Part shown: in pieces, positions 18,259-25,754 of the stretch
Layout of the letters: each line of letters begins with the position of its first letter
How positions within the stretch are numbered: position 1 is the stretch's first letter
Source of the DNA: VAZQ01 sp046733355
GTDB lineage: Bacteria > Pseudomonadota > Alphaproteobacteria > Rhizobiales > Xanthobacteraceae
Direction of reading: 5' to 3'
NCBI GenBank assembly: GCA_046733355.1
Contig: JBKPOZ010000057.1
Span: 1-64,000 of the forward strand
Length of the DNA: 64,000 nucleotides
Made by a program: the position numbers and the translations under genes
The notes under the pieces: generated by a model
The model's database searches: none
What the model saw: the letters and a program-made list of their open reading frames with translations, nothing else
What the model was told of the DNA's origin: nothing

Positions 18259-18426
18259 GGGACGGCAACATCATTCAAGCTACTTGGTATTCCCACCGTG
18301 CAATACGGTCCGGGCGACATTCGCGTTTACAAGGAATGGCCGACGCCCGACGAACGGGTGCGCCTCGCCGACCTCGTGACCGCCGCCAAATCAGTGGCGC
18401 ATGCCACCGTCCGATTGTGCGGTTGA
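18259..18426 (+). pseudogene. 3' remnant of a second M20-fold gene
   Basis: This stretch repeats the last part of the M20-fold gene (16508-16679), including YKEWPTPDERV and the stop, and identity continues six bases past the stop. A two-base net deletion at about 18278-18282 breaks the frame near its start. In the final 120 bp the six differences from 16560-16680 all fall at third codon positions and are all silent. That suggests it came from a once-functional paralogue rather than from a recent copy. Confidence 0.88.
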
Positions 18427-18898
18427 GGTGGCATTACAGCAGACCCAGGTGTGGATTGCGCTGAACGGCTTGATTAAACCAGCCATGCCGCGTCATTTTA
18501 CCGAAAACACCTCTTGAGTGATCCGCTTTCGGGGGCGAAGCAGAAGTACTCGGCACTGCCCACTAAAGCGGGCTCACGATCCAAAGCCGACGTCAACAGC
18601 CCGCGATTGCTGCTGCGCAACAGTCGACTTTCACATGGTACACCATGCCGGAAGGCCCTACGTCCTTGTGCGTGGTGATCAGGTGGCGTAGTATGTTTTG
18701 TCAGCTGCCTTAACCCAGGCATGCCGAAGCCCGGCGACCTTAAGCGATTGGCAGCAAAAAATGCCATCGGCAGGCGCTACCTTTCTCCAGACCCTCTTTT
18801 TGGTCCGTTTGTGAAGCCGATGAGTCGCGCCCAGGCGTGCTCGCGAGGCGATGAACGTTCACCGGGATACAACAATCCCAACAGAGAGGAGTGCACAT
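18427..18898. other. Stretch without a recognisable gene
   Basis: After the M20 remnant there is a 470-bp stretch with short open frames only. Nothing in it matches a family I recognise. Its AT content is higher than in neighbouring genes, which fits decayed DNA. Confidence 0.5.
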
Positions 18899-19198
18899 AT
18901 GGGGACCGTCCAGATCTCTTTCTACGACGAATCTCTAAAGAAACACATAGGGGGCTCCTTCATATCGGATGGCAAGTCAATCCATGTCTTTTCCGAATAC
19001 GGCGCCAAGAGTTTCCCCTATAACGATCTTGGCGCGTGCATCGATTACGATGCACAGGTTTTGTTCGTGCAAAAGGTATTGAGCGAATTGGCGCGTGATC
19101 CGGGCAGCACCAAGTTTAAGGAGCTTCAGCATCAGCAGGACGATGAGCCACTTCAACGTAGGGAAAGCAGTAGTTGTTGGGGTAGCCGCGTCCAGTGA
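18899..19198 (+). CDS. Hypothetical protein, 99 residues
   Basis: The ATG at 18899 is preceded by AGAGAGGAGTG, a good ribosome-binding site. The product starts MGTVQISFYDESLKKHIGGS and includes SIHVFSEYGAKSFPYNDLG and VLFVQKVLSELARD. It has no signal peptide or membrane segment and is rich in charged and aromatic residues in the first 75, then Gln/Arg/Ser in the tail. I do not recognise the family. It lies alone between gene remnants, so it may be recently acquired or an orphan. Confidence 0.55.
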   Translation: MGTVQISFYDESLKKHIGGSFISDGKSIHVFSEYGAKSFPYNDLGACIDYDAQVLFVQKVLSELARDPGSTKFKELQHQQDDEPLQRRESSSCWGSRVQ

Positions 19199-19571
19199 CC
19201 CATACACGGTTTTAAGGTACCTTCTTTTTTAGAGGGCCGCGCCGGCGCGCCCTCGGCAAACTTCGCCGACGAAATGATCGAGTAGGCGCGCCGTTTGACG
19301 CATCTGCTCACGGCAGCTTTTGTGCTGTGGCACGACTCGGTCATGCAAAGCGCTTGAATTAAGGTCTGATGTTTGGGCTAGAGCGGCAGCTGATGACGCA
19401 ACTTCGACACGCCCTCTCTACGAATGGTCACCACTTAGACCGGTCTTGCATATTCCCTATGGTTGCAGCGCAGACTTGAGGCCGAACATATACGCTTTCT
19501 TGCCAAGCGTCGGAAAAAGCCGGTAATTCTCCGCGCGAAACCCGTAGGTCTTAGGGACCTCAAACGAGGCC

Positions 19572-19739
19572 GCGCATTGAAATCGACCTGAGACCATTGC
19601 AGCTCGCAGAGTTCGCGCGCTCTCAGGCCGTTCCCGATAGACAATCAGGATCATCGTGGCGTTACCGGGGGCCATACCGGCTGCCGGAGCGCGCCGCGTC
19701 CATTAGCCTGTCGATTTCGCGCTGCGTCAGATACTCGCC
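19572..19739 (-). pseudogene. Tyrosine recombinase (phage-integrase family) fragment
   Basis: The minus strand reads GEYLTQREIDRLMDAARSGS and RYGPR, then stops. Shifted, it continues NATMILIVYR and, after another shift, GLRARELCELQWSQVDFNA. These match the start of the integrase catalytic domain: helix before the first catalytic Arg (the LRARELC segment) and the W-x-Q-V strand. At least two frameshifts and loss of the His-x-x-Arg and Tyr parts mark it as dead. It points to past mobile DNA in 16.7-19.8 kb. Nothing else recognisable was seen at 19199-19934. Confidence 0.7.
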
Positions 19740-19934
19740 GTGGCCTAACTGTGGGATTTACAGTGGCTGCTGTCGCCTGCTCACCCCTGAATTTTCATGC
19801 TTTGCTCCAATGTCGTAACTAGGGAAAAACAAACTTTTATTCGTTAGTCGAAAGCGCAAACTTCGAAAAATATCTATCGTCTCGGCCGAGGTTGCGATAG
19901 AATAGGACCAGTCCTTCGTGTGTGGAGACCACCC

Positions 19935-20057
19935 ATGACAAGACATGACCATTATCCTGTACATGAACAATATGAGCTGGCTCACCTGGAGCTGTTTGGC
20001 GCGGCGGCAATCGTGCTTTTGGTCTTCGCATGGGCCTTCGGGGCCTTCGTCAGCTAG
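19935..20057 (+). CDS. Small single-pass membrane protein, 40 residues
   Basis: The frame reads MTRHDHYPVHEQYELAHLEL, then a 20-residue hydrophobic helix FGAAAIVLLVFAWAFGAFVS and a stop. A GGAG sits about nine bases before the ATG. A charged, His-rich N-terminus before a single helix fits a small membrane subunit with the N-terminus in the cytosol. I do not recognise the family. It is the gene before the DUF2189 membrane protein, 110 bp upstream on the same strand. Confidence 0.6.
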   Translation: MTRHDHYPVHEQYELAHLELFGAAAIVLLVFAWAFGAFVS

Positions 20058-20167
20058 CGTGCCGCGCTGAGTAAGTCTTTGCGCGATGTCCGCTTCGGAT
20101 CACGTACCGTGATGACTCGCATCTTGCACAGTGATGTCCCTACGCCGATTCTTCAGGAGGAGCGCCT

Positions 20168-21091
20168 ATGGCCTATTCGCACACCTTTGTCGGCGCGAGC
20201 ACAAATCCCCTGCAACCGCTCGTTCGCCGCATCTCGACATCCGATCTCTATTATGCCCTTGCCCGAGGCTACGACGACTTCGCTGCATTCCCCAGCCACG
20301 GCCTATTCCTGTGCCTGATCTATCCGGTGGTTGGAATTTTGTTGATCAGCTGGACTTTGGGCACGCTATCGCTCTTGCCATTGGCAATCCCGATTGCCAC
20401 CGGTTTTGCTTTGGTCGGGCCTGTTGCCGCCCTCGGGCTCTACGAGCTGAGCCGGCGTCGCGAGGCGGGACTCGGCAGTTCTCCGAGCCATGCCTTCGAT
20501 GTGCTGCATTCGCCGTCACTGGGCGCAATCATCATGCTCAGCATGTTGTTGATGGCGATCTATCTGATCTGGCTCGTTGTCGGCTACGGGCTTTATACCC
20601 TGATCTTCGGCGATGCGGCGCCGTCCTCGATTGAGCAATTCACCAGCGACTGGCTGACCACCCCGCGCGGATGGACTCTCATCATTGTCCGCTGGAGTAT
20701 CGGATTTCTGTTCGCCGCGCTTGTGCTGTCCATCAGCGCGATCTCATTCCCGCTGCTGCTCGACCGCGATGTCGGCGCGGCGGTCGCTATGCACACCTCG
20801 CTTCGCGTGATGGCGGCGAATCCGGTGCCGATGGCGTTATGGGGATTGATTGTGGCCGTGCTCCTGGCGATCGGCTCGATCCCGTTCTTTGTCGGGCTGG
20901 CGGTGGTAATGCCGGTGCTCGGACATGCGACCTGGCACCTCTATCGGCGCACGGTTGAACCGGATCCACATTCGCACGCGGATTACCAGCCGCTGGCGTA
21001 CGAGCATCCGCACCGTTGGGCCGCCGATTTTCCCGCCGCGCTGTTCCCGACCCATTGGTGGGGCAAATCCGATATTGGAGAAAACGGATAA
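20168..21091 (+). CDS. DUF2189 domain-containing membrane protein
   Basis: The 307-residue integral membrane protein is preceded by a strong AGGAGGAGCG ribosome-binding site. Residues about 18-260 carry the DUF2189 pattern: RRISTSDLYYALARGYDDF, then paired helices (LIYPVVGILLISWTLGTLSLL and so on), GPVAALGLYELSRRREAG, and a final helix before HATWHLYRRTVEPDP. About six membrane segments are visible. The family often sits near cytochrome oxidase or heme genes, but its role is unknown, and no such genes are adjacent here. Confidence 0.88.
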   Translation: MAYSHTFVGASTNPLQPLVRRISTSDLYYALARGYDDFAAFPSHGLFLCLIYPVVGILLISWTLGTLSLLPLAIPIATGFALVGPVAALGLYELSRRREAGLGSSPSHAFDVLHSPSLGAIIMLSMLLMAIYLIWLVVGYGLYTLIFGDAAPSSIEQFTSDWLTTPRGWTLIIVRWSIGFLFAALVLSISAISFPLLLDRDVGAAVAMHTSLRVMAANPVPMALWGLIVAVLLAIGSIPFFVGLAVVMPVLGHATWHLYRRTVEPDPHSHADYQPLAYEHPHRWAADFPAALFPTHWWGKSDIGENG

Positions 21092-21372
21092 TCGGCGACC
21101 GGACCCGTGGATGCCAAGGTCGCCATAAAAGAGATCAGGGCCAAGATAGAGCCCAAAACTACGATCGCCCCTAAAGCATGATGACTTTACGACTGTCACT
21201 CCGGGGCGCCAACACAGGCAAGCTTGCGCAGCCTGCGTAGATTTGGTTGCGTGCGAAACGAAGCGGCGAGCCCGGAATTCAGTAGCACAGGCTGAAGTTA
21301 CTGGATTTGGGCTCTCGGCCCTTTGGGCCACAGCCGGAATGACACCGCTTTTCCGTTTCTTCGGTTCGCCGT

Positions 21373-21633
21373 TCAGCGCTTCCGCTTCCGCCTCCCGATG
21401 CTGCGGTTCAAGAGCGAGTCTCGCCTCGCGGTACCTTCACGAAACATTTTTCTGACGAGAGCGATTATCTCCTCGTCGGTGTGCTCTATCAGCGGCCGAT
21501 CAAGCGGGAGATCGCGAAGCAGTTGCCGCACGTTGCCCAGCATGTTCGCCACGAAGGCTTGGCGTGCCGGTAAGCGGGCCTTCGCCACTTTGATCAGGAA
21601 CTCAACCTGATTCTTCACTGCTTTTTTGCTCAT
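21373..21633 (-). CDS. Hypothetical helical protein, 86 residues
   Basis: The product begins MSKKAVKNQVEFLIKVAKAR, with a GGGGA just upstream of the ATG. It is predicted all-helical and charged, continuing QAFVANMLGNVRQLLRDLP and TDEEIIALVRKMFREG, and it ends in a basic tail (SIGRRKRKR). No domain is recognised and it has no signal peptide or membrane segment. Amino-acid composition is protein-like rather than random. Bases 21092-21372 upstream of its end hold no clear gene. Confidence 0.5.
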   Translation of the reverse strand: MSKKAVKNQVEFLIKVAKARLPARQAFVANMLGNVRQLLRDLPLDRPLIEHTDEEIIALVRKMFREGTARRDSLLNRSIGRRKRKR

Positions 21634-22004
21634 GCAATCCCCGTTAGTTCACGAGCCGCGCGATGACAGTCAGTGCATCATGAAGGCGGCGCAGCCCAGA
21701 ATGCCGCCCGATCTCGCGGCAGATGCCCAACTCCCGGGGGATAGCAACGCAGTTATGCTCGCGGGCAAGAATACGAGGTGGTGGTCTGTCGTGAGGGAAA
21801 CCCGGCAGCCCGTGGACAGATCAGCCGAGCGACAGCACGTGTCGGGGGAGTTGCCCCACTTGCGCATTTATATCCTCTGAAAGCTGCTCAGCCGCCCGGC
21901 TGATCACCGGCCGGTTCTTCCGTGCGCGGCGGACATTGTTGGCGTCACCATGCAGGTGCGCCGACAACGCCCGGCCCGCAGCAACGGGATAGCAACTTAT
22001 CGGG

Positions 22005-22121
22005 TCAACCCTTCGTCACGATGGGCGGCGGCGCCTTACCCTTGCCCTTGCCGATGCCGGCGCAGCCAGCAACGCTTACGGCAACGAGAGTTGCGACCAA
22101 AGCGATGAGTACTTTCTTCAT
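22005..22121 (-). CDS. Tiny lipoprotein, 38 residues
   Basis: The frame starts ATG at 22121 behind GAAAGGGGAATTCC, a good ribosome-binding site. The product is MKKVLIALVATLVAVSVAGC followed by AGIGKGKGKAPPPIVTKG. It has a classical lipobox (V-A-G-C, Cys at residue 20) and an 18-residue mature peptide with a Gly-Lys repeat and a Pro-rich end. After lipidation it would be a short membrane-anchored basic peptide. Similar entries exist in Bradyrhizobium relatives under misleading names. Function is unknown. It was found by reading the gap, as it is very short. Confidence 0.8.
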   Translation of the reverse strand: MKKVLIALVATLVAVSVAGCAGIGKGKGKAPPPIVTKG

Positions 22122-22485
22122 TGGAATTCCCCTTTCTTCACGCCATGCGATGCACACTTCGTGCCTCGCTGCACGGTTGGTCGTCCGGCGCCGTCAATGG
22201 TTCACTGCCTCAGGGGACAGTGGCCCAGTTCGAAGGGGAGTGTGTCCTTCGCGCCACAGCTAGCTGTTCCGCTGCCGCTCAGCAGGGGCTCTGCGGCAGT
22301 TACCTCGCATAACAAAAGGACCGGAATGGCCGGGCTAATCGAGTGGTCGACCTCCCAGATAGGGCTGTCGGGAAAAAGGGACTTGTGTGATGCGCCTCAC
22401 ACAACTTTTGCGAGAAGCCTGATAGCATTGCCACCATTGAAGACCCCGAGCGCGTTCGCGGGTGCTTCAGGACGGGAGGCTCATC

Positions 22486-22647
22486 ATGCGCAAATATGCC
22501 CCGTATGCTGCCGCCGTTGCCGGTGCCTTGGTTGTACTCGCAGTCATCCTGTGGGCGAATAGGAGCGGCATCGATCAGTGCCGGAACAGCCAATTGCCCT
22601 ACGCTGCCTTTTGCGATCAGATCGCGAAACAATTCACCACCGGCTGA
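22486..22647 (+). CDS. Small membrane-anchored protein, 53 residues
   Basis: The start is the ATG at 22486 behind GGGAGGCTCATC. The protein reads MRKYAPYAAAVAGALVVLAV, then ILWANR, giving one N-terminal membrane helix. A 27-residue periplasmic tail with two cysteines follows (SGIDQCRNSQLPYAAFCDQI), a spacing suited to one disulfide. Family not recognised. It is 85 bp upstream of the acetyltransferase gene. Confidence 0.65.
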   Translation: MRKYAPYAAAVAGALVVLAVILWANRSGIDQCRNSQLPYAAFCDQIAKQFTTG

Positions 22648-22732
22648 CGCTCACCCGGCTTTCCCACCTCATCGAGCTGAGCGGCGGCCAGCATGGGCAG
22701 AAAATGGCTGGCATTGCCTAAGGAATTTGCGC

Positions 22733-23242
22733 ATGAAGCCGGCGCGGCCCAGAATGGCGATGCGGCCGTACCTCGCGGCCGATGCCCCGCTCCTGGCGGA
22801 GATTTTTCGAGCGAGCGTCGAGGAGCTCACCGGCGAGGACTACAGCTCCGCGCAGCAGCAGTCCTGGGCGTCAGCGGCGGACGACGGTGAAGCATTCGCA
22901 AACCGCCTTGCGCGCTCTCTCACCCTGATCGGGCTTGTCGATGGCGAGCCGGTTGGCTTCGCCTCGCTCGCGGACGCTGAACGGCTCGACATGCTCTATG
23001 TCCATCCCAGCGCGTCCGGACGTGGCGTGGGCAGCATGCTGCTTGAGGCAGTCGAAAAACTCGCGACTGCGCGTGGCGTTTCTCGGCTTTCCGCCGACGT
23101 GAGCGACAATGCGCAGGAATTCTTCAGCCATCGCGGCTTTCATGCGCGCCAGCGCAACTCTGTCCCGCTGGGACGTGAATGGCTGGCGAACACGACCATG
23201 GAAAAATCGCTCGCGGTAAAGCATGATAAAGGAGAGCGATGA
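22733..23242 (+). CDS. GNAT-family N-acetyltransferase
   Basis: The 169-residue enzyme transfers an acetyl group from acetyl-CoA to an unknown amine. Start ATG at 22733 follows AAGGAATTTGCGC. The GNAT core is clear: LTLIGLVDGEPVGFASL (beta4), LDMLYVHPSASGRGVGSMLL with the acetyl-CoA loop (R/Q-x-x-G-x-G/A form as SGRGVG), and LSADVSDNAQEFFSHRGFHA (motif B). Its stop overlaps the ATG of the next 38-residue gene (ATGA), suggesting translational coupling and an operon running into cimA. Confidence 0.88.
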   Translation: MKPARPRMAMRPYLAADAPLLAEIFRASVEELTGEDYSSAQQQSWASAADDGEAFANRLARSLTLIGLVDGEPVGFASLADAERLDMLYVHPSASGRGVGSMLLEAVEKLATARGVSRLSADVSDNAQEFFSHRGFHARQRNSVPLGREWLANTTMEKSLAVKHDKGER

Positions 23243-23355
23243 CGAGAGCGGACACGCCTTTCCCGCGGCATTGGCTCTATTACATCGCGCTCAAATACAC
23301 GATACTCGTCGGCGCGCTGATGATCGCGCTCTATGTTCTTTATCAGCTTTGGTGA
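23239..23355 (+). CDS. Tiny single-pass membrane protein, 38 residues
   Basis: The frame starts ATG at 23239, overlapping the GNAT stop by four bases, with AAAGGAGAGCG upstream. It encodes MTRADTPFPRHWLYYIALKY and then a helix TILVGALMIALYVLYQLW. The arrangement, one tail-anchored helix of about 20 residues with a charged N-terminus, fits a real microprotein. It ends 10 nt before the favoured start of cimA. Function unknown. Confidence 0.65.
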   Translation: MTRADTPFPRHWLYYIALKYTILVGALMIALYVLYQLW

Positions 23356-23365
23356 GATTCCAGCC

Positions 23366-24958
23366 TTGCGTGAGCGCCTCTATCTGTTCGACACGACGCT
23401 GCGCGACGGCGCGCAGACGAACGGAGTTGATTTCACGCTCGCGGACAAGCTGGCCATCGCCGGGATGCTCGACGGGCTGGGCATCGATTACATCGAGGGC
23501 GGCTATCCCGGCGCCAATCCGATCGATACCGATCTGTTTTCTGCCCCTCGCCAGCTCGACGCCACCTTCACCGCGTTCGGAATGACGCGGCGGCCTGGAC
23601 GTTCCACGTCGAACGATCCCGGCCTCGCGGCGCTGCTGGAGGCGCAGGCCGATGCGATCTGCTTCGTGGCGAAAAGCTGGGATTACCACGTGCGCGTCGC
23701 CCTTGAGACCACGCTCGATGAGAACCTCGTTTCCATACGCGACAGCGTGCGCGCGGCGGTGGGCCGCGGACGCGAGGTGCTGCTCGATTGCGAGCATTTC
23801 TTTGACGGCTACAAGGCCAATCCGGAGTTTGCACTCGCCTGCGCGAGAGCAGCCTACGAGGAAGGAGCGCGCTGGATTGTCCTGTGCGACACCAACGGCG
23901 GAGCGTTGCCGCATGAAGTGGAAAGCATCGTCTCGGAATTAGCCAAGCAAATTCCGGGAGACCACATCGGCATCCATGCGCATAACGATACCGAGCAGGC
24001 GGTCGCCAACTCGCTCGCAGCGGTGCGCGCCGGGGCGCGCCAGATTCAGGGGACGCTGAACGGACTGGGCGAGCGCTGCGGCAATGCCAATCTCGTCTCC
24101 ATCATCCCGACGCTCAAGCTGAAGCAGGAGTTCCGCGACCGCTTCGAGATCGGTGTTTCCGAAAAGCAGCTCGCAGGATTGGCGCATCTGTCGCGTACGC
24201 TCGATGAGATGCTCAACCGCGCGCCGAACCGTCACGCTCCTTACGTCGGCGAAAGCGCATTTGCGACCAAGGCCGGCATACACGCATCAGCCATTCTGAA
24301 GGATCCCGCCACCTACGAGCATGTCTCGCCGGCAACGGTGGGCAATCGCCGCAAGCTCCTCGTTTCCGACCAGGGCGGCAAGTCGAACCTGATTGCCGAG
24401 CTCGAGCGCATCGGCGTGAAGATCCACAAAGAGGACGCACGAATTTCACGCCTGCTTGACGAAGTGAAGCGTCGCGAGGCAATGGGCTATGCCTACGAGG
24501 CCGCAGATGCCTCCTTCGAGCTGCTTGCCCGTCGCATGCTCGGCCAGGTGCCCGATTACTTTGGCGTAGAAAAGTTCGATGTAACGGTCGAGCAGCGCAA
24601 CGATGCGCTGGGCGAACGCGTGACCGTTTCGCTCGCTGTGGTGAAGGTCAACATCGACGGCGAGAGCCTGATTTCCGCGGCGGAAGGCAATGGCCCGGTG
24701 AATGCGCTCGATCTCGCGCTGCGCAAGGATTTGGGCAAATACCAGGGCTACATCCAAAATCTCGAGCTCACGGACTATCGTGTGCGCATTCTCAACGGTG
24801 GTACCGAGGCGGTTACGCGCGTCCTCATCGAGAGCGCTGATGAGCGCGGTCACCGCTGGACGACGGTTGGGGTTTCGCCGAACATCATCGATGCCTCGTT
24901 CCAGGCACTGATGGATTCGATCGTCTACAAGCTCGTCAAATCGGGCGCGCCGGCATAA
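23366..24958 (+). CDS. cimA: Citramalate synthase
   Basis: The 530-residue enzyme condenses acetyl-CoA with pyruvate to (R)-citramalate, opening the threonine-independent route to isoleucine. It belongs to the isopropylmalate synthase family. The HMGL-like TIM barrel begins RLYLFDTTLRDGAQTNGVDF, with metal-binding His pair in IGIHAHNDTEQAVANS and the GTLNGLGERCGNANL segment. The C-terminal LeuA-dimer regulatory domain spans about 390-525. The TTG start at 23366 (MRERLYLFD) is preferred; it has a GGTGAG eight bases upstream. An ATG at 23333 in the same frame would overlap the preceding gene and lacks a ribosome-binding site. Confidence 0.9.
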   Translation: MRERLYLFDTTLRDGAQTNGVDFTLADKLAIAGMLDGLGIDYIEGGYPGANPIDTDLFSAPRQLDATFTAFGMTRRPGRSTSNDPGLAALLEAQADAICFVAKSWDYHVRVALETTLDENLVSIRDSVRAAVGRGREVLLDCEHFFDGYKANPEFALACARAAYEEGARWIVLCDTNGGALPHEVESIVSELAKQIPGDHIGIHAHNDTEQAVANSLAAVRAGARQIQGTLNGLGERCGNANLVSIIPTLKLKQEFRDRFEIGVSEKQLAGLAHLSRTLDEMLNRAPNRHAPYVGESAFATKAGIHASAILKDPATYEHVSPATVGNRRKLLVSDQGGKSNLIAELERIGVKIHKEDARISRLLDEVKRREAMGYAYEAADASFELLARRMLGQVPDYFGVEKFDVTVEQRNDALGERVTVSLAVVKVNIDGESLISAAEGNGPVNALDLALRKDLGKYQGYIQNLELTDYRVRILNGGTEAVTRVLIESADERGHRWTTVGVSPNIIDASFQALMDSIVYKLVKSGAPA

Positions 24959-24963
24959 GCGGC

Positions 24964-25569
24964 TCACATGCGTCCGGCGACGGCCGAGGACATCGCTTTT
25001 TCCGCGTCCGAGACGCTGCGGATGGCTGCAGCAAGCTTGGGCAGAATCTCTTCGACCCGGTCTGCGATAAGATAGTTGACCCAATAAGGCGCTCGAATGA
25101 AACCCAGGTCCTTCATGTGCTCGATAAGAGCGCAGAGGGGATCCCAAAATCCTTCGATGTTGAGGATGAGCACGGGCTTGGTGTGCCGACCGAGCTGAGC
25201 CCAGGTCAGCTGCTCCACCAGCTCCTCAAGCGTGCCAATTCCCCCCGGCAGGGCGACGAAAGCGTCCGCGCGCTCGAACATGATGCGCTTGCGCTCGTGC
25301 ATGTCGCGCGTGACGATCTGCTCCTGCGCGCGCAGGAGCAAGTGCTCGCGGCTGACGAGGAAATCGGGAATGACCCCCGTGATTGCTCCGCCGTTATCGA
25401 GCACTGCATCGGCCACCGCTCCCATCAAGCCGACCGATCCGCCGCCATAAACGAGACGGATGCCATTCTCCGCCAGAATGCGCCCGAACTGGCATGCCGC
25501 ATCCCTGAAGGCCGGCACGATGCCGGCAGCGGAGCCGCAATACACGCAAATGGAATTGAGATTTGTCAC
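24964..25569 (-). CDS. LOG family / TIGR00730 Rossmann-fold protein
   Basis: The 201-residue protein contains the diagnostic PGGIGTLEELVEQLTWAQLG motif and RLVYGGGSVGLMGAVADAVL, the hallmarks of the LOG family. Its characterised members release cytokinin bases from nucleoside 5'-monophosphates. The GTG at 25569 (VTNLNSICVYCGS) is preferred over a longer ATG start at 25623, because family members begin right at ICVYCGSxxG. It is convergent with cimA (6 nt apart) and divergent from the ABC exporter gene. Many family members are still labelled lysine decarboxylase in error. Confidence 0.9.
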   Translation of the reverse strand: MTNLNSICVYCGSAAGIVPAFRDAACQFGRILAENGIRLVYGGGSVGLMGAVADAVLDNGGAITGVIPDFLVSREHLLLRAQEQIVTRDMHERKRIMFERADAFVALPGGIGTLEELVEQLTWAQLGRHTKPVLILNIEGFWDPLCALIEHMKDLGFIRAPYWVNYLIADRVEEILPKLAAAIRSVSDAEKAMSSAVAGRM

Positions 25570-25754
25570 TCGACTGCAATTCCGAAAACACGACATTTGG
25601 CTTGAGCAGAACCACAGCGTCAACCCGGAGCCCGCGCCATGGTTCGCTCAGAAGCGCATGGCGTAAACGGATGCGCAGGGGTGCTTGGGGCGCAAAAAGC
25701 CTCTATATGAGCACGTTGTGACGCCTGCGCCGGCATCTCCTTGCAGTTTTTGCG

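Noticed and set aside
19228..19256. GC-rich hairpin with a T-run at one side as a terminator
   Set aside because: The T-run lies before the stem on the plus strand, and on the minus strand the stem is followed by A, so it fits neither direction.
21092..21190. Minus-strand hydrophobic stretch (GAIVVLGSILALISFMATLA) as a small membrane protein
   Set aside because: No ATG or GTG start and no ribosome-binding site; a stop is only six codons upstream.
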